Source of the DNA: Sphingobacteriaceae bacterium
Lineage (GTDB): Bacteria > Bacteroidota > Bacteroidia > B-17B0 > Aurantibacillaceae
Assembly: GCA_016715905.1 (NCBI GenBank)
Contig: JADJXI010000005.1
Location: forward strand, 248,001 to 312,000
Direction: 5' to 3'
Length of the DNA stretch: 64,000 nucleotides
In this document: piece after piece, positions 1 through 8,215 of the stretch
Numbering within the stretch: position 1 is the first letter of the stretch
Layout: each line of letters starts with the position of its first letter
Translations under genes and position numbers: made by a program
The notes under the pieces: model-generated
The model's database searches: none
Told to the model about the DNA's origin: nothing
What the model saw: the letters and a program-made list of their open reading frames with translations, nothing else

Positions 1-456
1 CTACTTTCTGGCCATAATTTTGGTTTTAATGTCTTTAGCGAACAAGGCACTTTTGATTCAGGGAATCAAGGGTGGTCGCCAATGGATATGGACGGAGATG
101 GCAAATTAGATTTAGTGGTTGTGTGTCAAGGAACGGGTTCATATAAAGATTGTTTTAATCCAGGCCCAAGTCAATATTGGAAAGTTTACTTGAGCGGTTC
201 AACGGTTGGATTGAATGAAAAAAATAATTTTGACTCGCAAATTAATTTATATCCAAATCCTACAAAGCACTTAGTAAATATAAATGGAGATGAAAAAATT
301 GTAGGGCAAGAATATGCTGTTTTAGATATGACTGGGAAATTATTAATGAATGGAAAAATTAATATGAAAAATCAGGTGATAGATATTTCTGACTTTTCCG
401 TTGGAATTTATATTGTTAAAATTGGTAATTCAACTAAAAAAATAATTAAGGAATAA
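1..456 (+). CDS. C-terminal part of a T9SS-secreted protein with an FG-GAP/VCBS-like repeat (5' end outside window)
   Basis: The reading frame is open from base 1, so the start lies upstream. The visible part has a calcium-loop motif MDMDGDGKLDL, typical of FG-GAP/VCBS beta-propeller blades. A linker follows, then a T9SS type A sorting domain: the YPNPT motif, a middle segment with LDMTGKLL, and a terminal GIYIVKIGNSTKKIIKE. Proteins with this tail are exported by the Sec system, cross the outer membrane through T9SS, and are released or anchored at the surface. The catalytic or binding part is missing here, so no specific function can be given. The next gene begins 4 bases after the stop. 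Confidence 0.85.
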   Translation, partial: LLSGHNFGFNVFSEQGTFDSGNQGWSPMDMDGDGKLDLVVVCQGTGSYKDCFNPGPSQYWKVYLSGSTVGLNEKNNFDSQINLYPNPTKHLVNINGDEKIVGQEYAVLDMTGKLLMNGKINMKNQVIDISDFSVGIYIVKIGNSTKKIIKE

Positions 457-460
457 AACC

Positions 461-670
461 ATGCCGATTTCAAATCATAAAAAAACCTTAACACAAAAAC
501 TATTAACCTTTCAAAAAGAAGGACTTAAAAAATACGGTAACTATTTAAGCGATCAGCTAAAAATGGCTAACAAAAGTAAAAACAAAGAGGTGTACAAAAA
601 GTATATTATAAACCAAATTGCCTTAAACAATAAGCGAATTTTAAACATTGATATTAAGCTAAAAAAATAA
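461..670 (+). CDS. Small basic hypothetical protein (69 aa)
   Basis: ATG start 4 bases after the upstream stop. The product is lysine-rich (roughly a quarter of residues), has no signal peptide or membrane segment, and looks alpha-helical. I do not recognise a family. Its codon use resembles its neighbours and it lies in a same-strand string (T9SS protein, this gene, a two-helix membrane protein, an SRPBCC protein), so it is plausibly real. No functional motif is visible. A chance ORF in AT-rich DNA remains possible. Confidence 0.5.
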   Translation: MPISNHKKTLTQKLLTFQKEGLKKYGNYLSDQLKMANKSKNKEVYKKYIINQIALNNKRILNIDIKLKK

Positions 671-689
671 TTACCTAGCCTCAAACTCT

Positions 690-869
690 GTGAAAAAACA
701 AAAGAAGATAATTTTATTTATAATTTTAATTCTAAACTCAATAGTTTTATTAGGGCAAATTTGGCCGGAAGGGGCTCCGCCATTTGCAAGGCCAGTGAAT
801 ATAGTTTTTCTCATTATTACTTTTGTATACTTTATCTTCAGTTTTATAAATAATACGAAGCCAAAATAA
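690..869 (+). CDS. Small two-helix membrane protein (59 aa), GTG start
   Basis: Reading from GTG at 690 gives 59 codons ending in TAA at 867-869, two bases before the next ATG. The product begins MKKQKKIILFIILILNSIV, then QIWPEGAPPFARP, then a second hydrophobic segment of about 18 residues and a short basic tail NNTKPK. This is two transmembrane helices joined by a short proline-rich loop. The tight placement between two same-strand genes and the sensible topology support a real gene. I do not recognise the family. The opposite-strand ORF over the same bases is a shadow. Confidence 0.6.
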   Translation: MKKQKKIILFIILILNSIVLLGQIWPEGAPPFARPVNIVFLIITFVYFIFSFINNTKPK

Positions 870-870
870 A

Positions 871-1365
871 ATGAAAGATTTTGACTGGACAACGTTTACA
901 AGAAAAATAGCAATAAAGGCAAAGCTCCCTTCTATTTATAATGCGTGGACAAAAGCTTCAGAAATTGAAAAATGGTTTTTAAGCAAAGCAAGTTTTTATG
1001 ATCTTAATAAAAAACCAATAGCCAAAGATAAGTCTATAGAGAACGGATTTACTTATGAATGGAATTGGTATTTATATGATATCACTGAATATGGTAAAAT
1101 TATTGAAGTAAACGGTAAGGATTTCATCCAATTCACCTTTGCGGGCAATTGCATAGTCGACATTACCTTGTCCGCGCAAAACGAGAATGTTATAGTAGAA
1201 CTAACACAAAAAAATATCCCAAAAGACGATGAATCTAAACAAGGAATTCGGCTTGGATGTGACCGGGGTTGGTCTTTTTTTCTTGTAAACTTAAAATCTG
1301 TTTATGAAGGTGGACTAGATTTAAGAAATAAAGACTCCACATTAAAAGGGGTTATAAATTATTAG
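871..1365 (+). CDS. SRPBCC (AHSA1/START-like) domain protein
   Basis: The 164-residue product has the pattern of the SRPBCC/AHSA1 fold. Early on, residues around 12-40 contain IAIKAKLPSIYNAWTKASEIEKWF, matching the usual V.ApaevW.AlTdpe.l.rWf pattern. A strand-rich middle follows, and the C-terminal helix contains the family's conserved GW (CDRGWSFFLVNLKSVYE). These small cytoplasmic proteins bind hydrophobic ligands in a helix-grip cavity. The ligand here is unknown. It starts two bases after the small membrane protein and may share its transcript. Confidence 0.85.
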   Translation: MKDFDWTTFTRKIAIKAKLPSIYNAWTKASEIEKWFLSKASFYDLNKKPIAKDKSIENGFTYEWNWYLYDITEYGKIIEVNGKDFIQFTFAGNCIVDITLSAQNENVIVELTQKNIPKDDESKQGIRLGCDRGWSFFLVNLKSVYEGGLDLRNKDSTLKGVINY

Positions 1366-1789
1366 GGGCTATCAGCTATAACAAACATTATTAGAAATAT
1401 TGGAGATTTTCTCCTCTTCTTTTCCTTCACATTTATACTTTTCAGTTTATTCATTGAAGTAATTAAAAAATAGTAAATTAACTTTTGGATTTTTTTCGAT
1501 TAATTTTTCAATTAACAATTATCGATCTTTATTTAAGATACTTTTCTGGAATTCATAAATAGCCCTTATTCCTTCCAAAAAGTTCGATATAGTGAAGTTT
1601 TCGGGTACAAAAATCAGAGCGAGAAACAAAGCGAGAGCGAAGTTTCGAACTCTGATTTTTTTGTTTACAGTTTTTTTTATTTTATATATTTAATTACGAA
1701 TGAATCTAGCCTCAATCCATCCGATTTTACAATTAATAAGGTCAATTTTAAAATAAAATTTCTCGAGCACATTTAGTATATTTAGCTAA
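1366..1789. other. Intergenic region, 424 bp
   Basis: No supported gene lies between the SRPBCC gene and the SulP gene. The sequence is AT-rich and contains one recognisable element, the structured repeat at 1610-1660. Upstream of the SulP start, TATATTTA (about 1776-1783) resembles the Bacteroidota -7 box with one mismatch, but it lies very close to the GTG start. I see nothing else definable. Confidence 0.7.
1610..1660. repeat. Structured 51-nt hairpin repeat, copy C
   Basis: This copy matches the cores at 32097-32147 and 32543-32593, differing from the first by four transitions in 51 positions. It folds into a long imperfect hairpin: outer stem AAAATCAGAG/CTCTGATTTT, tandem GA/GA mismatches, inner stem GAAAC/GTTTC, a purine internal loop, then GC-GAGA-GC with a GNRA-type tetraloop. 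It is followed by a T-run, so it could terminate transcription after the SRPBCC gene. It is preceded by GTAC, as in the tRNA-linked copies, but no tRNA fragment or protein gene accompanies it. Confidence 0.8.
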
Positions 1790-4033
1790 GTGTCAAAACG
1801 TTCAACTATAGCTCTTTTTAAGTCAATTCCTACTAATTTATTTGCAGGCTTTGTAGTTTCATTGGTGGCTTTACCTCTTGGTTTGGGATTAGCAATTGCC
1901 TCTGGCGCACCACCTATTTCAGGAGTAATTTCTGCAATAGTTGGCGGAATTATTGTTTCTGTATTAGGTGGAGGAAACGTAACCATCACTGGTCCCGGCA
2001 ATGGCCTGGTAGTTGCAGTTTTAGGAGCCATAACCGTTTTAGGTAATGGAAATTTACAAGAGGGTTACTTATACGCTTTAGCAGCAATTATTTTTTCTGG
2101 TGTGATAATTACTATTTTATCTTTTATTAAAATCGGAAACATTGGCAATTTTTTTTCCGCGCCGGCTTTACAAGGAATGCTTTCTGCCATAGGTATTATT
2201 ATAATAAGCAAACAAGCCCATATCATGCTGGGCAACTTAGATTCTCATGGAAACACGCTGCATTTACTAGCGAAAATTCCAGAAAGTCTCGTTCGTGTTT
2301 TTACAAACGAAAATTTACGAGCTCCAGCAACCGCAGGCCTTTTGAGCTTGGCCATCATGTTTTTTTACTCAACCCTAAGAAATAAATATTTCCATTTAGT
2401 ACCCGCACCTATGTGGATCGTTATAATTTCTGTTTCTTTTGCTTATTATATTCAAAGTCAACCAAACCTTGAGCATCCGCTTGAAGCTAAATACTTACTC
2501 AATATTCCAAATGATGCCCTAAGCAATTTCCCGAAACCTAATTTTTCCAAAATAACTAATTACACATTTATTTTGGCTGTGCTTTCAATTACCTTAATCG
2601 CAAGTATCGAATCTATATTAAGCATAAAAGCAATTGATAAACTAGACCCTAAAAAGCGACATTCTAGCACGGATAAAGAATTAAGAGCATTGGGTATTGC
2701 AACTATTGTTTCTGGTTTTTTAGGTGGGCTAAATGTTGTTACTGTCATTGCGAGAAGTTCTGTTAACGTGAATAATGGCGGCACTAATAAATTTGCAAAT
2801 TTATTTCACGCTATTTTTTTATTACTGTTTATTTTTTTATTTCAAGAACAATTAAAACATATTCCGTATCCAGCTTTAGCTGCAATTTTGGTAGCAACAG
2901 GTTATAAATTAGCATCGCCTAATGTGTTTATTAAAATGTTTAAAATTGGGAGACCTCAATTTATTATCTTTCTTATAACACTGGTTAGTACACTCACAAC
3001 GAATTTAATAAGTGGAATATTAATTGGGACTTTGGCTACACTTCTCATCCATGTGATTTTAGCAAAAAGTTTTGTTTTGTTCTTTAGATATTTATTCACG
3101 AACAATATTAGTATTCATGAGCTAGAGGGCAATAGAATTTTAATTACTGTGAAATATTATTGCTCGTTTTTAAATTTTTTCCGCTTAAAAAATGCGATTG
3201 ATAAAATTGGCGACTCTAAAGAAATAATAGTTGATTTTAAACAATGTAAATTTGTGGATCATACGGTGCTTGAAAGTTTAAACATGTATGAAGATAAATT
3301 TGGCATAAATGATGTTGAATTTAAATTAATTGGAATTGAATCGAAACACACAAGCACTTCGCATCCGTTTGCTTTAAGAAGGGTGTTACAATTTGTGCCT
3401 TTCATTGACGTTGATGCAAGACAAAGTAAGCGTATTAAATTATTAGAAGAATTTACAAATGAATTGCACTGGACATTCGTACCAGAAATTAACAATGACG
3501 TTTCTTTTTTAAACCATTTTCATTATTTTCAAAGAAGACAAGCAAGTTATTATTTCAATACTTTAGCCAATGCGAATAGTAATTTGATGTTGTTTGATAT
3601 TGAATATTCTGAAGGAGCCTTTATTGCACGAGAAGACGTGCACAGTACCATTGTTTACATAAAAGTTCCCTTAAGTATTCCTGCTTTTACGTTGGAGAAA
3701 AAAGATTTATTTGAACGCTTGAGTTTTTTAGCATATAGCAAAGAAATTGAAATTAATGCGCACCGAGACTTTAGTAGCAGATTTGTCTTAAGAGGTAAGA
3801 GGAGAAAACAACTAAAAAATTTATTTTCTGAAGAGTTGTTATTGTTTTTTGAATGTAATCATCCTTACCATATTGAAGCAGACGGTAAAGGTGGCGTAAT
3901 TGTGATGGATAGAGAACATGCAGCTACTATTGGAGAAATAAAAACGATGACTGATTTTTGTATAAGACTTCAACAAATTATAAATGAGTATCATAGTAGT
4001 GATGAGAAAGAATTTTACAACAAAGAAAATTAA
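1790..4033 (+). CDS. SulP family inorganic anion transporter with STAS domain and C-terminal extension
   Basis: The GTG start at 1790 is chosen because the product then begins MSKRSTIALFKSIPTNLFAG, the normal start of a SulP permease. Residues about 10-430 form the multi-spanning transport domain, with the conserved GLAIASGAPPISGVISAI near the N-terminus and TGPGNGL soon after. Residues about 435-535 form a STAS-like domain (strand-helix pattern with IIVDFKQCKFVDHTVLESL). The last ~190 residues are soluble and I do not recognise them. SulP proteins move sulfate, bicarbonate or related anions across the inner membrane. No adjacent carbonic anhydrase or sulfate gene indicates the substrate. Convergent with mutS. 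Confidence 0.9.
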   Translation: MSKRSTIALFKSIPTNLFAGFVVSLVALPLGLGLAIASGAPPISGVISAIVGGIIVSVLGGGNVTITGPGNGLVVAVLGAITVLGNGNLQEGYLYALAAIIFSGVIITILSFIKIGNIGNFFSAPALQGMLSAIGIIIISKQAHIMLGNLDSHGNTLHLLAKIPESLVRVFTNENLRAPATAGLLSLAIMFFYSTLRNKYFHLVPAPMWIVIISVSFAYYIQSQPNLEHPLEAKYLLNIPNDALSNFPKPNFSKITNYTFILAVLSITLIASIESILSIKAIDKLDPKKRHSSTDKELRALGIATIVSGFLGGLNVVTVIARSSVNVNNGGTNKFANLFHAIFLLLFIFLFQEQLKHIPYPALAAILVATGYKLASPNVFIKMFKIGRPQFIIFLITLVSTLTTNLISGILIGTLATLLIHVILAKSFVLFFRYLFTNNISIHELEGNRILITVKYYCSFLNFFRLKNAIDKIGDSKEIIVDFKQCKFVDHTVLESLNMYEDKFGINDVEFKLIGIESKHTSTSHPFALRRVLQFVPFIDVDARQSKRIKLLEEFTNELHWTFVPEINNDVSFLNHFHYFQRRQASYYFNTLANANSNLMLFDIEYSEGAFIAREDVHSTIVYIKVPLSIPAFTLEKKDLFERLSFLAYSKEIEINAHRDFSSRFVLRGKRRKQLKNLFSEELLLFFECNHPYHIEADGKGGVIVMDREHAATIGEIKTMTDFCIRLQQIINEYHSSDEKEFYNKEN

Positions 4034-4128
4034 CTTTCTTGAAGCTTTTTATTTCAAATAAACTTTAACCTCAATACTATTTGTTACATAAGAGGAACCA
4101 GATAAATTTCTTTTTCACGAGCATTATT

Positions 4129-6759
4129 TTATCCACCCACCAATTTTTTTATTTCATTCAGTTTAAATAAAGCTTCAACGGGTGTGAGTGTATTGATGTC
4201 GGTTTTTAAAATATCGGCTTTAATTTGTTCTAATACCGGATCATTCAGCTGATATAAACTCATCTGAATATTTTCCAACTCAGAATTCGTTTTTGAATTT
4301 TTACTCAGGTGCATTTCATGTTCTCCGGCGGGTTCTAATTCATGTTCTTTTTCTAATTTTTTCAAAATTTCCCCGGCACGTGCAACTACAACATTAGGCA
4401 TACCTGCGAGTTTAGCCACATGTATACCAAAACTGTGTTCGCTACCACCTTCCATGAGCTTGCGTAAAAAAATTATTTTATGATTGCTTTCTTTCACCGA
4501 AACATTGTAGTTTTTTATTCTCGGAAAATAAGTTTGCATTTCATTTAATTCGTGATAATGTGTGGCAAACAAAGTACGGGCTCTCTTCTCGGGTTGATTG
4601 TGAATATATTCGGCAATACTCCAGGCAATGGAAATGCCATCGTAAGTAGAAGTTCCCCTTCCAATTTCATCTAGTAAAATCAAACTGCGTTTACTCAGGT
4701 TGTTTAAAATACTGGCCGTTTCATTCATTTCTACCATAAAAGTAGATTCACCGGAACTGATATTATCGGTTGCACCTACACGAGTGAATATTTTATCGGT
4801 AATTCCCATAGCCGCTTTTTCAGCCGGCACATAACAACCGATTTGCGCGAGTAAAACAATGAGTGCAGTTTGACGTAGGAGCGCTGATTTTCCACTCATA
4901 TTCGGACCGGTAATCATCATGATTTGGCAGGAATCATTGTCCAGATAAACGGAATTACTTACATATTCAGTTCCCGCCGGTAATTGTTTTTCTATAACCG
5001 GATGTCTACCTTCGATAATATCAATAGCGAATCCTTCATTGAACTCTGGTTTGCTGTAATTATTTTCATTGGCTAATTGCGCAAAACCGCTCAATACATC
5101 GAGCTTTGCAATAAGTGCAGCATTTTTTTGAATGGAAACAATATAAGGTGTAAGCGACTCCAGTAGCTGCAAATATAAATCTTGCTCCAATTTTAAAATC
5201 TTCTCTTCTGCGCCTAATATTTTTTCTTCGTAGGTTTTTAATTCAGGTGTAATATAACGTTCGGCAGTGGTTAGTGTTTGCTTCCGCATCCAATCTGCCG
5301 GCACTTTGTCTTTGTGCGCATGAGTTACTTCTAAATAATACCCATACACGTTGTTGTATGCAATCTTAAGAGAAGAGATTCCTGTATTTTCAATTTCTCT
5401 TTTCTGAATCTGTAATAAATAATCTTTTCCGCTGAAAGAAATGTTTCTTAATTCATCCAATTCGGGATGAACTCCTTTATTAATTACATTCCCTTTTAAG
5501 GGATTGTTTGGTGCTTCCGGATGTAATTCATTTTCCAATTTAATTTTGGCTTCAGCACAAAGTTCTAATTGATTTCCGATTTTTTGAACCTGTAAATTAT
5601 TGGATGTACTCGCAATGGCTTTCAATTCTGCAATAATTTCCAATGCTCTTTTCAAGTGTGCTAATTCCCGGGGATTAACGCGCAAAGCAGCGGTTTTAGA
5701 AATCAATCTTTCTAAATCACCCACTTCTTTTAACAAATCAACTAATTTTTGGCGTTCTTCTTCATTATTTTTAAAATATTCAACTACTTCTAATCTTTCA
5801 TTAATCTTTTCTATATTTTTTAGGGGTAGGGCAATCCATCTTTTTAAAAGACGTGATCCCATCGGACTATTTGTTTTGTCGATTACATTTACCAAATTGT
5901 TTCCGTTTTCGTGATTTGCACCGTACAATTCTAAATTCCGAATGGTGAATTTATCCAGCCAAACATAATCATCTTCTTCAACACGACTTACTTTATTAAT
6001 ATGTTTTAATTTATCGTGTTTGGTTTCTCCAAGATAATGCAATAAAGCTCCGCAGGAAGTAATGGCTAATGTTTTTTCTTCAATACCAAATCCTTTTAAG
6101 GAAAGTGTTTCAAACTGATTTAATAATTTTTCCTTTCCGAAATCGAAAGTAAAGGCCCAATCTTCTAAACCGAATAAATAAAACTTCTCACCCAACAAAT
6201 CATTTAATAAAACTTTTTTATTTTTTTCAAAAAGAATTTCCCCGGGTTTAAAATTCTGAATTAATTTTTCGATATAGGATATATTTCCTTCGGCTACTAA
6301 AAATTCTCCGGTTGAAACATCGCAAAGCGATAATCCGGCCATCTGTCCGTCTAAATAAAGGGAGGCCAAAAAATTATTTTGAGCATGATCCAAAATTTTA
6401 TCATTGAAACTGATGCCGGGAGTTACCATTTCGGTGATTCCTCTTTTCACAATTCCCTTCACCATTTTGGGATCTTCCAACTGATCGCAAATGGCAACGC
6501 GGTATCCGGCACGTACTAATTTAGGTAAATAAGAATCGAGTGAGTGATGTGGGAAACCGGCCAATTCGATATGTGAAGCGGCACCATTTGCTCTTCGGGT
6601 TAAAACAATACCTACAATTTTTGAGGTTTTGATTGCATCTTCCCCAAAAGTCTCATAAAAATCACCAACCCTGAAGAGTAAAATAGCATCGGGATACTTC
6701 GCCTTAATGCTATTGTATTGTTTCATGAGGGGGGTTTCCTTATCTGCACTTTTCGCCAT
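4129..6759 (-). CDS. mutS: DNA mismatch repair protein MutS
   Basis: The 876 residues fit full-length MutS. The mismatch-reading Phe-x-Glu lies in GDFYETF at residues 32-38. Connector, lever and clamp domains fill the middle. The ATPase follows from about residue 617 with Walker A GPNMSGKS, the STFMVEM segment, Walker B LILLDEIGRGTSTYDG and the FATHYHEL switch region. It binds mispaired bases and, with MutL, starts strand-directed repair. The Walker A loop ends SGKSA instead of the usual GGKST; I recall similar variants in Bacteroidota and do not regard it as a defect. It is monocistronic as far as can be seen, separated from the upstream lipoprotein gene by a terminator. Confidence 0.97.
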   Translation of the reverse strand: MAKSADKETPLMKQYNSIKAKYPDAILLFRVGDFYETFGEDAIKTSKIVGIVLTRRANGAASHIELAGFPHHSLDSYLPKLVRAGYRVAICDQLEDPKMVKGIVKRGITEMVTPGISFNDKILDHAQNNFLASLYLDGQMAGLSLCDVSTGEFLVAEGNISYIEKLIQNFKPGEILFEKNKKVLLNDLLGEKFYLFGLEDWAFTFDFGKEKLLNQFETLSLKGFGIEEKTLAITSCGALLHYLGETKHDKLKHINKVSRVEEDDYVWLDKFTIRNLELYGANHENGNNLVNVIDKTNSPMGSRLLKRWIALPLKNIEKINERLEVVEYFKNNEEERQKLVDLLKEVGDLERLISKTAALRVNPRELAHLKRALEIIAELKAIASTSNNLQVQKIGNQLELCAEAKIKLENELHPEAPNNPLKGNVINKGVHPELDELRNISFSGKDYLLQIQKREIENTGISSLKIAYNNVYGYYLEVTHAHKDKVPADWMRKQTLTTAERYITPELKTYEEKILGAEEKILKLEQDLYLQLLESLTPYIVSIQKNAALIAKLDVLSGFAQLANENNYSKPEFNEGFAIDIIEGRHPVIEKQLPAGTEYVSNSVYLDNDSCQIMMITGPNMSGKSALLRQTALIVLLAQIGCYVPAEKAAMGITDKIFTRVGATDNISSGESTFMVEMNETASILNNLSKRSLILLDEIGRGTSTYDGISIAWSIAEYIHNQPEKRARTLFATHYHELNEMQTYFPRIKNYNVSVKESNHKIIFLRKLMEGGSEHSFGIHVAKLAGMPNVVVARAGEILKKLEKEHELEPAGEHEMHLSKNSKTNSELENIQMSLYQLNDPVLEQIKADILKTDINTLTPVEALFKLNEIKKLVGG

Positions 6760-6830
6760 AAGTGATGAAGTTACAAAGCTCTCTTTAGTCTTAAAAATCT
6801 ACTTTTAAACAAGTACGATTTTTTGTGAAT

Positions 6831-6857
6831 AAAAAAACCCGGTGATTAACCGGGTTT
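6831..6857 (-). terminator. Rho-independent terminator after the DUF5689 lipoprotein gene
   Basis: A perfect 8-bp stem AAACCCGG/CCGGGTTT (6835-6842 with 6850-6857) and a 7-nt loop, followed on the minus strand by a run of seven T (6837 down to 6831). It sits 18 bases past the lipoprotein stop at 6876 and should end the receptor-lipoprotein transcript before mutS. Confidence 0.85.
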
Positions 6858-6875
6858 AGAATTAGAAACTGAGTT

Positions 6876-8198
6876 TTATTGAACAATTACATCGTCTACA
6901 TAAATATCGGAATTATAGGTTGTGCTGCCGGTATATTTGAAAGCTACGAAGAAATTTCCGGAGTAACCGTTTAGAATGCTGGTGTTGCTAAGGGTTAAAA
7001 CACCGGAATTAGTGGTGGCATTCGGGTAAAAGCTACCCGTACCTGCGGCATAAACGGCTCCAACAACCGGAGTCCAATTTGCTGTATTGGCATTGTTTCC
7101 AGTAAAATCAGTTGAAACTAAAGCCGTAATAGCATTCGGATGGCCACTATCCCAAAAGCCAAATGCTGTTTTAAAGGACAAAGTCATTGTTGGCGTATAA
7201 ATAATTGGTGGAGAAATAAAATACATTTCGTTATTGGCATCGCCGCTATTAAAGGCGGAAGCTTTCATGGCTTTAAGTGCACCGTTAATGTTGGTTTTCC
7301 AAAGTGCATTTCCAATGCTGGCGTAATTCATCCAGCCATTCGTAGTGAAAGTGGAGTTTGAAGAACCTATGCTCGAAAAATTTTCATTCAATGAAGCTAC
7401 CGGTGGGGCCAGGGTAAATGAAGGGGGGGGACAACCGGCCGCATTCATTTGTATTTCCTGATAATCACGAATGGTTAATTGCATAGTTGAATTGTATTGA
7501 GTAACGATGGCCACCATATACCCTGAGCCGGATGGAATTGGTTTGGCAGCGAAATTGGCATAACCACTAGTTCTTACTGTTACGGAATTTGTACCGCCAC
7601 AAACTTTTAAAGTTCTGTTTAGTGATGCTTTACCAATTGCATCGGCAAAGGGCATTCCTTTTTCTACAAATTCAGCATTATCTATTCTTACTAATTGAGA
7701 TTGTAAACTATTGGAGTTTGAGGGAACGCTTCCTGCTAATATTTCGGTAATAGTTACAACTTTTGGAGTTACAATATTGCCGGATGATTGTTTTACTACA
7801 GATTTGCCTATATCAACGGAATCAATATAAATCATGTTATTTGCGTTTACTAAATAAAGTCCGTTTAGATTAATTCGAATTTTATCTCCTACCGCAAAAC
7901 CACCTGTAAATTGCATATTGAGTTGAATCGCACCTCCGTTATCGTCCATGATAAAAGTTTGCTTATAAATATTTCCACTGGTTTCGTCGGCTAAAACCGT
8001 GCCATATAAATTAGTATCGCCCATTCCGAATTTATAAAATGTGGAAGATGCTGGAACACGAGCCTTGAGTTGGGCCACGGTTAACTGAGCTGAAGCGTTA
8101 ACGTTTTTTAGAGGAGGGTGGTCGTATTCTTTTTTACAAAACGTAAATAGCACTATTCCCGTAAGAATTAGAGTTGGATATAAAATATATTTTTTCAT
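6876..8198 (-). CDS. DUF5689-type lipoprotein with choice-of-anchor J-like C-terminal domain
   Basis: The N-terminus MKKYILYPTLILTGIVLFTFCKK is a lipoprotein signal with the lipidated cysteine in FTFC. Residues about 35-245 match the OB-fold-like DUF5689 region (LTVAQLKARVPAS..., IRINLNGLYLVNANNMIYIDSVD, and the closing LTIRDYQEIQM). The remainder is a beta-rich choice-of-anchor J/jelly-roll-like region (LNENFSSIGSSNSTF..., NSDIYVDDVIVQ). It is presumably an outer-membrane lipoprotein that helps the TonB-dependent receptor encoded 17 bases upstream in the same operon. The ligand is unknown. A terminator follows. Confidence 0.85.
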   Translation of the reverse strand: MKKYILYPTLILTGIVLFTFCKKEYDHPPLKNVNASAQLTVAQLKARVPASSTFYKFGMGDTNLYGTVLADETSGNIYKQTFIMDDNGGAIQLNMQFTGGFAVGDKIRINLNGLYLVNANNMIYIDSVDIGKSVVKQSSGNIVTPKVVTITEILAGSVPSNSNSLQSQLVRIDNAEFVEKGMPFADAIGKASLNRTLKVCGGTNSVTVRTSGYANFAAKPIPSGSGYMVAIVTQYNSTMQLTIRDYQEIQMNAAGCPPPSFTLAPPVASLNENFSSIGSSNSTFTTNGWMNYASIGNALWKTNINGALKAMKASAFNSGDANNEMYFISPPIIYTPTMTLSFKTAFGFWDSGHPNAITALVSTDFTGNNANTANWTPVVGAVYAAGTGSFYPNATTNSGVLTLSNTSILNGYSGNFFVAFKYTGSTTYNSDIYVDDVIVQ

Positions 8199-8215
8199 TG
8201 CTGTTATTTTTTATT

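Noticed and set aside
671..892. Minus-strand 73-codon ORF
   Set aside because: It is antisense to the better supported plus-strand two-helix protein at 690-869 and has no recognisable features.
4846..4914. Atypical MutS Walker A loop (SGKSA instead of GGKST) as a sign of inactivation
   Set aside because: The rest of the ATPase and mismatch motifs are intact, the Lys-Ser pair is kept, and I recall this form in other Bacteroidota MutS proteins.
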